DNA of 15,660 nucleotides from CALMEH01 sp964548225. GTDB taxonomy: Bacteria > Acidobacteriota > Blastocatellia > Pyrinomonadales > Pyrinomonadaceae. The translations under genes and the position numbers were made by a program. Within the stretch, counting starts at the first letter, position 1, and each line of letters opens with the position of its first letter. The DNA lies in contig CAZJQP010000105.1 in assembly GCA_964548225.1 (NCBI GenBank), positions 1-15,660 on the forward strand, in the 5' to 3' direction. The notes beneath the pieces are model-generated. The model made no database searches and was not told the origin of the DNA. It saw only the letters and a list, made by a program, of their open reading frames with translations. Below, one piece after another: positions 6,225 to 12,800 of the stretch.

Positions 6225-7175
6225 CTATGGAACATCTAAAATTTTTGACATTCGCTCATCTGCCGCCGCCAGTGAATATTTGCCCAAGGTGCGATAAATA
6301 ATCGCCCGCGACTTGTAATAATCTTTAACCCCGGGATTTAGCTGAATTGCTTGATTAAAATCCGCTAAAGCTAGGTTATATTGGTCTTTTAAGCCGTAAG
6401 CCAACCCGCGGCGATAATAGACGTTATCGGAATTCGGGTTTAACTTTATCGCGGCAGTCAGGTCATTAATCGCCAAATTATATTGGTCTTTGAGCAAATA
6501 AATAGTTCCACGAAGTTTAACTGCCTCGAAAAAGAAAGGGTTTATTTTTATCGCTTCAGTTACATCCAGAAGGGCTAAATCGTCTTTCTTGAGCAGAAAA
6601 TAGCACTTTCCGCGTTCATAATAAATATCTTCTTTTTTGATGTTTGAAGACAGATTGAGAAATTTGAGGTCAATTATGCGGCTTAAATCGGAAACCGCCA
6701 AATCAACTTTTTTCTGGTCTTTGTAAATGGTTGCCCGATAATAATAAGCGTCCGCATAGTTATCAGCCAACAAGATAACGGCTGAGAAATCACGCACGGC
6801 ATTTTGGTCATCTTCAAGCACGAAGAAAATCAGTCCCCGCAAAAATATTGCAACCCACGAATTCGGGGCGAAAGCAACTGCCCGATTACAATCTTTAAGT
6901 GCGGCTTGGTAATCCTCTAATTTACGAAACGCGACACAACGGTTGGCGTAGGCATCCGAATAATCGGATTTCAACTCAATCGCCCGGCTGAAATTTTCAA
7001 TCGCCTGATTTGTCTTACCGGCAGACAAATCAACCAACCCTAAACTATTAAAATCTGCCGCCGTAGTTGATGAATTTTGGCTTGATTGCGCCAGCGTCAA
7101 CCAGCAGAAACAAAGAACTAAAATAAAACTCCGTAAAATAATAAAAGCGTTTTGTTGCGTATTTTTTTGATTCAT
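6225..7175 (-). CDS. Secreted tetratricopeptide repeat protein
   Basis: The 316-residue product has a signal peptide at about 1-29 (hydrophobic FIILRSFILVLCFCWLTLA, cleavage near AQS). It then has about eight 34-residue TPR units filling the rest of the chain. Typical units are DAYANRCVAFRKLEDYQAAL and VYYRRGLAYGLKDQYNLALA. Two consecutive units share LKDQYNLA(I/L), a sign of recent internal duplication. TPRs form a superhelical scaffold for protein binding, so this is probably a periplasmic adaptor. A link to the CHAT protein's own TPR array is plausible but not shown. Two ATGs follow AAAGGAGA. The one at 7181 is one base away, so 7175 is chosen. The stop is TAG. Promoter site D lies 56 bases upstream. 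Confidence 0.9.
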   Translation of the reverse strand: MNQKNTQQNAFIILRSFILVLCFCWLTLAQSSQNSSTTAADFNSLGLVDLSAGKTNQAIENFSRAIELKSDYSDAYANRCVAFRKLEDYQAALKDCNRAVAFAPNSWVAIFLRGLIFFVLEDDQNAVRDFSAVILLADNYADAYYYRATIYKDQKKVDLAVSDLSRIIDLKFLNLSSNIKKEDIYYERGKCYFLLKKDDLALLDVTEAIKINPFFFEAVKLRGTIYLLKDQYNLAINDLTAAIKLNPNSDNVYYRRGLAYGLKDQYNLALADFNQAIQLNPGVKDYYKSRAIIYRTLGKYSLAAADERMSKILDVP

Positions 7176-7205
7176 AATCATTCTCCTTTCCATTTGTTCT
7201 AATCT

Positions 7206-7221
7206 GACGGACTTTTCCGTC
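7206..7221 (-). promoter_or_regulatory. Leader hairpin behind promoter site D
   Basis: GACGGA (7206-7211) pairs with TCCGTC (7216-7221) around a four-base loop, 9 bases after the end of site D. It would form the first structure in the mRNA of the TPR protein. Confidence 0.45.
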
Positions 7222-7230
7222 TTTCAAGTT

Positions 7231-7271
7231 GATAAGACAAATCGGAAAAAAACATTTCAGTTTTTTTTCGG
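7231..7271 (-). promoter_or_regulatory. Shared ECF-type promoter element, site D
   Basis: On the minus strand, CCG and an A-tract (7271-7261) precede TGAAATG (7259-7253), a spacer of 14 rather than 13 bases with seven T, and GTCTTATC (7238-7231). It lies between the CHAT-gene terminator and the TPR gene, 56 bases before the ATG at 7175. Confidence 0.75.
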
Positions 7272-7277
7272 GTGAAC

Positions 7278-7308
7278 AAAAAAAACCACAAAGAAAACTC
7301 TTTGCGGT
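7278..7308 (-). terminator. Intrinsic terminator of the anti-sigma-like/CHAT operon
   Basis: In the minus-strand RNA ACCGCAAAG pairs with CUUUGUGGU (one G-U wobble) around a six-base loop, followed by eight U (7285-7278). The pairing is cleaner on the minus strand than on the plus strand, which fits its orientation behind the CHAT gene. Confidence 0.88.
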
Positions 7309-7331
7309 AGTTGATTCTTTACTTATGCCTT

Positions 7332-10300
7332 TTACCTTTTTACTTCCAAATTTCCCCAATCGCCTGATTGGATAAAACTCGCCCAATGGAACGGGTGTTG
7401 GCGGTTCGGTTTTTTGAGCATTTCGAGTTGGACTTGCCGTAAAGACGCGCCGCGTCCCAAGCCGTTTTTGAGATTTTTGTAATAATTCGTCATCAATTCG
7501 CGGGTTACAAAATCGCTGATTGACCATAAACTCATCACCAAAGATTCAGTTCCCGCCAAAACAAAAGCACGGCGCAAACCATAAACGCCTTCGCCGTTGC
7601 GGACTTCGCCCAAGCCTGTGTCGCAAGCCGAAAGAACGACCAATTTTGTTCCCCAAAGATTCAAGCCGGACGCTTCGAGCGCGGTTAAAATTCCGTCGTC
7701 TTTTTCACCTTTCCGCGAGTTTGCACCCGTAAATGCAAGACCTGAACGAAGCAGAGGATTAACGATTTTTTTGTCTTCGAGAAAAAAACCGTGCGTGGCG
7801 AGATGCAAAATCTGCGGTGCGTTGGTTTGTTTCAAAATGGTTTCGGTGGCGTTTGATTCGGTCAAAATATTGGCGTTCGGGAAAATTGTCTGAATTGATT
7901 TCGCTTCCTGCAATGTTCCGCCGAGCGGCGCGAAAAATGTTTCGTTTTGGCGTTTGCTCGAAACCGACACGGTTGTTTCCGACGCGCCGAACAACGGATT
8001 GGCAATGACCAACGGATTGTTTTTACTCTCGCGTTTCGTTTGCATTCTCAACAAATCGCGTCCGCTCGTGAGATATGTGAACGAATAATTTTCAATCAAA
8101 AATTGTTTTTTTTCATCAACCAAAGCCTCGAACGGAATCAGACTCAGATTTCCGTCGGGCGAGATGAGCAGGTGCTTCGCGTCGCCGAAAAGCGGACGAA
8201 GCGGCGACATTATTTTTTCGTCCGCAACCCGCGCAAGTTGCGCGACATCTTTCCGTTTCACGTCGCGCAAGGCTTGGCGGAGATTTTCGATTGATTCATC
8301 AATCGCTTTCGCCGCGCCTAAATCTTTCCATTGAATTTTGCCATCTTTGCGAACAACGTAAGCCACATAACGCGGCTCGCCGAAAGCCTTCGTTTCGTTG
8401 TCGCCGACGGCTTTTGGCTCGAACGGACGATAGATTGCAAATTCAATAAGCGCGGCGTTTTCGGGAATCGCCGACTGAATCGAGGAAATCGTCGCGGGTT
8501 GGATTCGTGAACGAAATTCGGAGCTTCGGCGGCTGATTTCCTGTTCCAATTTTTCCTTCTGTTCTTCGAGTTCTTTGATTTCGTTTGTATTTTCAGAACT
8601 ATTGAGAATTTTTTGCGCGAGTTGTGAAGTAACTTTTATTAAATTTTCGAGCAAAATTTGGTCGTCGGCATTGAAGCGATTTCGCAAAGCCGAAATCTCG
8701 AACGCCACCGCGTCGGACACGCGCCCTTTGCGCTCGAAAATGGTCGTCAAAGCAAGTTCGAGAGCCGCCGCATCATTTGGCGCAAATTTGAGATGCGCCG
8801 AAAGAAATTGATTCGTTTCGCCTGAAAGCGAGTTCAGATAAAGCAATTTTTGTTTTTCCGAACTCGTAAAAAGTATCGTCTGCGCGACACTTTCACTCAA
8901 CAGATGCGAGCGCGTCAAAAAATTCAAAGATTGTTTCGTATCGCCTTTCGCCTGATAATTTCTCGCCAAACCGTTCAGATAAATAATCACGTCCGGGTGC
9001 GGTGCAGCGTAAAATTTTTCGGCAATTTCCAAAGCCTTTTTGTATAACGGCTCGGCTTGTTCATAATCGCCTTTGTCGGTATAAAACTTCGCCTGATTAT
9101 AAATTGCGGTGGCGTAATCCTGATGTTCTTTACCGGCGGTTTTTTCCATCATTTCGACGCATTGCCGAAAAAGCGGTTCGGCGCGTTTGTATTCGGCTTG
9201 CAGTTGATACAAAACCGCCAAATTTCCGAGCATTCGCGCAATTCGGTAATGTTCTTCACCGAATGTTTTCCGCAAAATTTCCAAACCGCGCAAATAATTC
9301 GTTTCAGATTGTTTATAATCGCCTTTCGTGCGGAATGATGTTCCGAGTAATTCCAAACTCCATGCCAAATCGGGATGATTCGGTCCGAGGGCTTTTTCCC
9401 GAATTTCGAGAGCGCGTTTGTAAAATTCGAGGGCTTTATCTTCATCGCCTTTAGCTGAAAAAATGTTTCCTAAATCGTTTAAAGTATAGGCAATACTCTT
9501 GTTAGTCGGCGAAAGTATTTTTTCTTTTATTTCGAGCGCACGGCGCAAAAGTTGTTCGGCTTTGTCGTATTCGGCAAGGTCGGCGTAAATTGAACCCAAA
9601 TTACCAAGCGAAGTCGAAAGGTCTGCGTTTTCCGTGCCTAAAACCTTTTCACGAATCAAAATTGCCTTTTCATAAAGTTGTATGGCTTCGACGTAATTAT
9701 CCATACTGTCATTGGCAAGTGCCAGATTGTGAAGTGTTCGGGCAACGTCGTGATGATAAGTTCCGAAGTTTTTTTCCCGAATTTCCAATGACCTCTGGAA
9801 TAGTTGAATCGCTTTTTTTTGGTCGCCCTTGCTCAACCAAATCAGCGCAAGATTTGAAAGCGTCGCGGCAACATCTATGTCGTCCGCGCCCGATTCCTGT
9901 TCCTGAATTTCAAGCGCACGCGCCGCTAAATTCAAGGCTTCGTCATATTTACCCGAATCGTAAAGATTGATTGAATCGTTATGAAATTTTCGCGCTTCTT
10001 CCAAACGCCGTTCTTTTTCGGTCGCTTGGCGCAAATCGGTCAGCGAAATGCGATAACGTCCTTTTTCTGCCGCAGAATTCGGTTTTGTTCTCAACTCCAA
10101 AAGATAAACGCCCGCCGAAAGTGCCGTAAAATCAATCTTTTCGCGCCCGTCGCCGCTCAAAATCGAATCTCTTTTGGCAAATGCTTCATCGTCCGTTCCG
10201 ACCGCAACAACGCCAACATCAATTCCAAGTTGTTCGATTGTAACGGCGGCAAATTGATTTTCAGCAAGCGTGATTTGATAAACGTGCTTTTCGTTTCGCG

Positions 10301-10451
10301 CAATTTCGTGTTCAATCGGCTTATTTAATTCGAGCGGAGTATTTGATTGGCTGTAAGAAATTTGAGCGATTAAACAAACCGATAGAAGCGTGAAAATCGT
10401 TTTCACAAAATCATTTCGTATCAAAAGTTGAAAACTTGATTTTGAAAACAT
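7332..10451 (-). CDS. Secreted TPR-CHAT protein (caspase-like peptidase domain)
   Basis: This 1039-residue product has four parts. There is a signal peptide at about 1-35 (hydrophobic TIFTLLSVCLIAQISYSQ). A beta domain follows at about 38-143, resembling the bacterial pre-peptidase C-terminal (PPC) fold. About nine 42-residue kinesin-light-chain-type TPRs fill about 155-530 (for example EALNLAARALEIQEQ and RALEIREKALGPNHPDLA). After a helical linker, a C-terminal CHAT domain occupies about 730-1039. CHAT domains are caspase-related cysteine peptidases. The dyad is visible as H887 in LHLATHGFF and C943 in VVLSACDTGLGE, so it is probably catalytic. The signal peptide puts it outside the cytoplasm, unlike the cytoplasmic TPR-CHAT protease of type III-E CRISPR systems. 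It starts 26 bases behind the anti-sigma-like gene, with GGAG ten bases before the ATG. The two are likely one operon from promoter site E. Confidence 0.95.
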   Translation of the reverse strand: MFSKSSFQLLIRNDFVKTIFTLLSVCLIAQISYSQSNTPLELNKPIEHEIARNEKHVYQITLAENQFAAVTIEQLGIDVGVVAVGTDDEAFAKRDSILSGDGREKIDFTALSAGVYLLELRTKPNSAAEKGRYRISLTDLRQATEKERRLEEARKFHNDSINLYDSGKYDEALNLAARALEIQEQESGADDIDVAATLSNLALIWLSKGDQKKAIQLFQRSLEIREKNFGTYHHDVARTLHNLALANDSMDNYVEAIQLYEKAILIREKVLGTENADLSTSLGNLGSIYADLAEYDKAEQLLRRALEIKEKILSPTNKSIAYTLNDLGNIFSAKGDEDKALEFYKRALEIREKALGPNHPDLAWSLELLGTSFRTKGDYKQSETNYLRGLEILRKTFGEEHYRIARMLGNLAVLYQLQAEYKRAEPLFRQCVEMMEKTAGKEHQDYATAIYNQAKFYTDKGDYEQAEPLYKKALEIAEKFYAAPHPDVIIYLNGLARNYQAKGDTKQSLNFLTRSHLLSESVAQTILFTSSEKQKLLYLNSLSGETNQFLSAHLKFAPNDAAALELALTTIFERKGRVSDAVAFEISALRNRFNADDQILLENLIKVTSQLAQKILNSSENTNEIKELEEQKEKLEQEISRRSSEFRSRIQPATISSIQSAIPENAALIEFAIYRPFEPKAVGDNETKAFGEPRYVAYVVRKDGKIQWKDLGAAKAIDESIENLRQALRDVKRKDVAQLARVADEKIMSPLRPLFGDAKHLLISPDGNLSLIPFEALVDEKKQFLIENYSFTYLTSGRDLLRMQTKRESKNNPLVIANPLFGASETTVSVSSKRQNETFFAPLGGTLQEAKSIQTIFPNANILTESNATETILKQTNAPQILHLATHGFFLEDKKIVNPLLRSGLAFTGANSRKGEKDDGILTALEASGLNLWGTKLVVLSACDTGLGEVRNGEGVYGLRRAFVLAGTESLVMSLWSISDFVTRELMTNYYKNLKNGLGRGASLRQVQLEMLKKPNRQHPFHWASFIQSGDWGNLEVKR

Positions 10452-10477
10452 CAGCGCAGTATCTCCGTTACAAACTA

Positions 10478-11473
10478 TTATCGCACAATTCGGAAAGAAT
10501 AGTTACCAATAATTTCGTTTGTATTGCCGGAAACTTCGAGCGTGTAAATGCCGGATTTCAAAAGTTTGGCGGGAAAACTCACATTCAGAGCGCGATTTTG
10601 CTTTGATTTCAACTTGCCGCTTTGCCAAAGCATTTTGCCATCCGAACTTTGCAGACGAACTTTATAGAAGGTAAAATCGTCGGCTTCGAGTTCTAATTTC
10701 ATCGCCGCCGTATCGGTATTCGGCGGAATCGAAAGCGTCGGCACGTCGCCGCTTCCGCGCAAAGGCGGCGCGAGAACAAACGACGCAACACTGATTTGTC
10801 GGCTCGGCGAATTTGTCGGTTTCGGCTGAATTTTTTCCTGCTTTTCGACGATTTGCGGCGACGGTTGAATTGATTTTTGGTTTTGCAGTTCGCGTTCTAA
10901 TTTTTCGCGTTCTTCGCGGATTTTGGCGAGTTCTTTTTCGGTTTCTTCGCTTGCTGTTTGCCGATTGGCAATTTCGTCTTGCAACTGTTTTTCGCGTTCC
11001 TTTAATTCGTTTTCGCGGCGCAAAAGTTCTTCGCGGTTTGTGTTTGCTTGCTCCATTTCAAAACGAAGCCGCGAATTTTCACGGTAAAACCAGCCGCCCA
11101 AAATCAGCAAAGCAAGCGCGGCGAGCGCAAAACTCCATTGAAGCGAAAAACGCGGAATCGTAAAAAATCCCGCCAAAATTTCTGCAAAAGTTCTTTTCGG
11201 TTTTGTTTCGGCAAATTGTTGAAAAGTTTCGGCAAATTTTACTTTTTCGCGGCGAATTGGCGAAGCGAGATAATAATTCTTAAATTGTTCGAGCGTCGTG
11301 CCGCGCAGTTCGTTGCGGACGTAAAGGTCAACCAAATCTTTTTCCGCCGCGCTCAAATCGTTGGCAAAATCATCGTCGGTAAAGCTCAATTCATCAAAAA
11401 TTTCCGCTTCCGCTTCCGGCAAAACGCCGAGCAGATACGAGGTTATTTTTTCGTTGTCGTAGGTCTTGTTCAT
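10478..11473 (-). CDS. Membrane-anchored anti-sigma-like protein
   Basis: The 331-residue product has four regions. The acidic helical N-terminus (about 7-82) reads KITSYLLGVLPEAEAEIFDE ... AAEKDLVDLYVRNEL ... NYYLASPIRREK. This pattern is common in acidobacterial and planctomycete proteins encoded beside ECF sigma factors and read as a sigma-binding region. It lacks the HxxxCxxC of zinc anti-sigma domains. One membrane helix follows (about 112-130), then a long E/R/K coiled coil (about 132-203). A periplasmic beta domain comes last (about 225-331, ending GIYTLEVSGN ... GNYSFRIV). The layout suits relaying an envelope signal to a sigma factor, but the anti-sigma role is inferred. The open frame runs up to 11533, overlapping the promoter. 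ATG 11473 is chosen because conserved sequence starts there. No clear ribosome binding site is present. Confidence 0.8.
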   Translation of the reverse strand: MNKTYDNEKITSYLLGVLPEAEAEIFDELSFTDDDFANDLSAAEKDLVDLYVRNELRGTTLEQFKNYYLASPIRREKVKFAETFQQFAETKPKRTFAEILAGFFTIPRFSLQWSFALAALALLILGGWFYRENSRLRFEMEQANTNREELLRRENELKEREKQLQDEIANRQTASEETEKELAKIREEREKLERELQNQKSIQPSPQIVEKQEKIQPKPTNSPSRQISVASFVLAPPLRGSGDVPTLSIPPNTDTAAMKLELEADDFTFYKVRLQSSDGKMLWQSGKLKSKQNRALNVSFPAKLLKSGIYTLEVSGNTNEIIGNYSFRIVR

Positions 11474-11487
11474 TGCTTTTTTTGTCT

Positions 11488-11503
11488 GAGATTGAAATAT
11501 CTC
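11488..11503 (-). promoter_or_regulatory. Leader hairpin behind promoter site E
   Basis: GAGAT (11488-11492) pairs with ATCTC (11499-11503) around a six-base loop, 6 bases after the end of site E and 15 bases ahead of the ATG at 11473. With only five pairs it is short, but its placement is the same as behind the other four copies. Confidence 0.35.
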
Positions 11504-11509
11504 TAAACA

Positions 11510-11562
11510 TATAAGACAAAAATCGAAAAACATTTCGTCAATTATGTCTTAATTTTTTTCGG
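11510..11562 (-). promoter_or_regulatory. Shared ECF-type promoter element, site E (anti-sigma-like/CHAT operon)
   Basis: On the minus strand CGAAATG (11537-11531), a 13-base spacer with five T, and GTCTTATA (11517-11510) keep the spacing of the other copies. The CCG/A-tract (11562-11553) lies about ten bases further upstream than in sites A-D, and it overlaps the end of the sigma gene. The element is 37 bases ahead of the ATG at 11473. This is the most divergent of the five copies. Confidence 0.7.
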
Positions 11563-12142
11563 CGCACTTTTTGACGCACGTTTCGAGCTTGTCTCGAATG
11601 CGGCAAGCTCGTATGCTCAGAGCATTTACCGAAATTTCCAAACGCGCCGCAATCGCCCGACGATTTTCGATTTTCGTGCGTTCTTCGCCGACATAATAGC
11701 CCAAAATTATCTCACGATTTGCCGCGTCCAATTTGCCCGTGCAACTTTCCAGACAAACGAGCATTTTTTCCTTTTCCTCTTTTTCGTCCGTTTCCGCCGC
11801 CGCTTTTTGGTTCAAAGTTTCGTCAAGCGGAACATTTTGTTTTTCCTTACCGCGCAAAGATTCCATAAATACAAAACGCGCCGTGATATAGCAAAATTTC
11901 GCCGGCGTTTCGCTTTCGATTTTGCCTTCTTCTTCGAGTCTTCGCGCAACACGATTTAAAGTTTCGTCCGCCAACTCATCGGGCAACAAACAATTTTTGC
12001 GGTCAAAATACTAAATCAAACGACCGCGCATTTCCAGATATTTTTCTCCGCCCGAATCCGTGCCTTCATCAATCCATTCGAGCAATCGGCGAAAAGCCGC
12101 CGGAGATAAATTCCAATCTTTTTTTTGCTCGGTTTTCTGCAT
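11549..12142 (-). pseudogene. Sigma-70 family (ECF-like) sigma factor interrupted by in-frame TAG
   Basis: Read from ATG 12142, 197 codons encode a small sigma factor. They contain a helical lead (DWNLSPAAFRRLLEWIDEG), a sigma-2-like part (PDELADETLNRVARRLEEEG ... FCYITARFVFMESLRG) and a sigma-4 helix-turn-helix part (about 138-197, LDAANREIILGYY ... ENRRAIAARLEISVNALSIR). Sigma factors of this kind direct RNA polymerase to special promoters. Codon 44 is TAG (bases 12013-12011), in the middle of RLI-stop-YFDRKNCLLPDEL, where relatives typically continue without a break. The frame is intact on both sides, so this is a single nonsense change, not a frameshift. The only restart before the conserved part is TTG at 11989, which would drop the first part of sigma-2. 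The open part downstream keeps good coding character. It is followed by promoter site E and the anti-sigma-like gene. Confidence 0.8.
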
Positions 12143-12155
12143 CTAGGTTTGTGAA

Positions 12156-12184
12156 ATTTTAACCTTTCCGCACCGACAAAACAA
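12156..12184 (-). promoter_or_regulatory. Possible housekeeping promoter of the sigma gene
   Basis: On the minus strand TTGTTT (12184-12179), a 17-base spacer and TAAAAT (12161-12156) resemble a sigma-70 promoter. The -10 lies only 13 bases from the ATG at 12142, so the leader would be very short. There is no copy of the shared ECF-like element here, which suggests the sigma gene is not driven by that element. Confidence 0.3.
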
Positions 12185-12218
12185 ATAATTTCGGAATAAA
12201 ATCCGCCCGAAACGCGAT

Positions 12219-12246
12219 TTGTTATTTATCTTCGATTTTGTAATGA
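12219..12246 (+). promoter_or_regulatory. Possible promoter of msrB
   Basis: TTGTTA (12219-12224), a 16-base spacer and TAATGA (12241-12246) form a weak sigma-70-like pair ahead of the msrB ribosome binding site. The -10 match is poor, so this is tentative. Confidence 0.25.
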
Positions 12247-12267
12247 TAAATTTGGAGCGTGAGATTT

Positions 12268-12723
12268 ATGACACCTGAAACACACATTTCCGAAAGCGGC
12301 TACGACATTACACCGATTTCGGACGAAAAACGCAATCAAATAGCGATGGATTTGGACGACGAAGCCTATCGCGTTCTGCTCGAACACGGCACAGAACCGC
12401 CGTTTTGCGGAAATTTGACGGACAACAAAGAAGCGGGCGTTTATGCCTGTGCCTTGTGCGGATTGCCGCTGTTTTCGTCAAACGAAAAGTTTCATTCCGG
12501 CACGGGTTGGGCTTCGTTCTACGCACCGTTTGACAAAGACCATCTAAAAATTTACCGCGACACGAAATTTGGAATGATACGAGAAGAAATCCGCTGTGCG
12601 CGTTGCGACGGACATCAAGGTCACGTTTTCCCCGACGGTCCGCCGCCGACAGGACAGCGTTATTGTTTGAATTCCGCATCGCTCGAATTTTTCCCCGAAG
12701 GTGAAGAAATTCCGCAAAAGTAA
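12268..12723 (+). CDS. msrB: Peptide-methionine (R)-S-oxide reductase
   Basis: MsrB reduces methionine-R-sulfoxide in oxidised proteins with electrons from thioredoxin. The 151-residue product has two CxxC zinc motifs (C61-C64 in ACALCGLPLF, C110-C113 in RCARCDGHQGHVF). It also has SGTGWASF at 77-84 and the catalytic site GQRYCLNSASLEF with C133. The position that holds the resolving Cys in many MsrBs (54 residues before the catalytic one) is T79, so another Cys, perhaps C47, or thioredoxin itself must resolve the intermediate. No signal peptide is seen, so it is cytoplasmic. The frame also has a GTG at 12259, but GGAG at 12254-12257 is ten bases from the ATG at 12268 and only one from the GTG, so the ATG is chosen. 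It stands divergent from the sigma gene and convergent with lptD. Confidence 0.96.
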   Translation: MTPETHISESGYDITPISDEKRNQIAMDLDDEAYRVLLEHGTEPPFCGNLTDNKEAGVYACALCGLPLFSSNEKFHSGTGWASFYAPFDKDHLKIYRDTKFGMIREEIRCARCDGHQGHVFPDGPPPTGQRYCLNSASLEFFPEGEEIPQK

Positions 12724-12791
12724 AAAACCAAAAACTAAAAGTGAATAGTGTTGGATTTTTCTGCACTATTCACTTTTAGTTTTTGGTTTTT
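12723..12791. terminator. 28-bp perfect bidirectional terminator hairpin
   Basis: The arm 12723-12750 is exactly complementary to 12764-12791, with a 13-base loop. The arms begin and end in AAAAA/TTTTT, so both transcripts see a stem followed by T-rich sequence. It separates msrB (plus) from lptD (minus), whose stops lie at its edge and ten bases beyond it. Confidence 0.85.
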
Positions 12792-12800
12792 AGTTTTTCA

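Noticed and set aside
3133..7271. The five shared elements as a CRISPR array or a MITE family
   Set aside because: Copies are hundreds to thousands of bases apart, share only about 30-40 bases, lack terminal inverted repeats, and are always in the same orientation ahead of genes.
9002..9454. A 150-codon plus-strand open frame inside the CHAT gene
   Set aside because: It lies wholly opposite a well-supported TPR-CHAT coding region and has the basic, low-complexity look of an antisense shadow frame.
7332..10451. The TPR-CHAT protein as part of a type III-E CRISPR (Craspase) system
   Set aside because: There is a signal peptide and PPC-like domain, and no Cas effector, repeat array or Csx30-like gene in the window.
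11048..11506. A 152-codon plus-strand open frame opposite the anti-sigma-like gene
   Set aside because: It is Lys/Arg/Phe-rich shadow sequence opposite a gene with a clear membrane helix and coiled coil.
11549..12142. TAG in the sigma gene as evidence of a recoded amber codon in this organism
   Set aside because: trpD, lptD and the genes ending at 2430 and 6225 terminate at TAG in the expected places, so TAG is an ordinary stop here.
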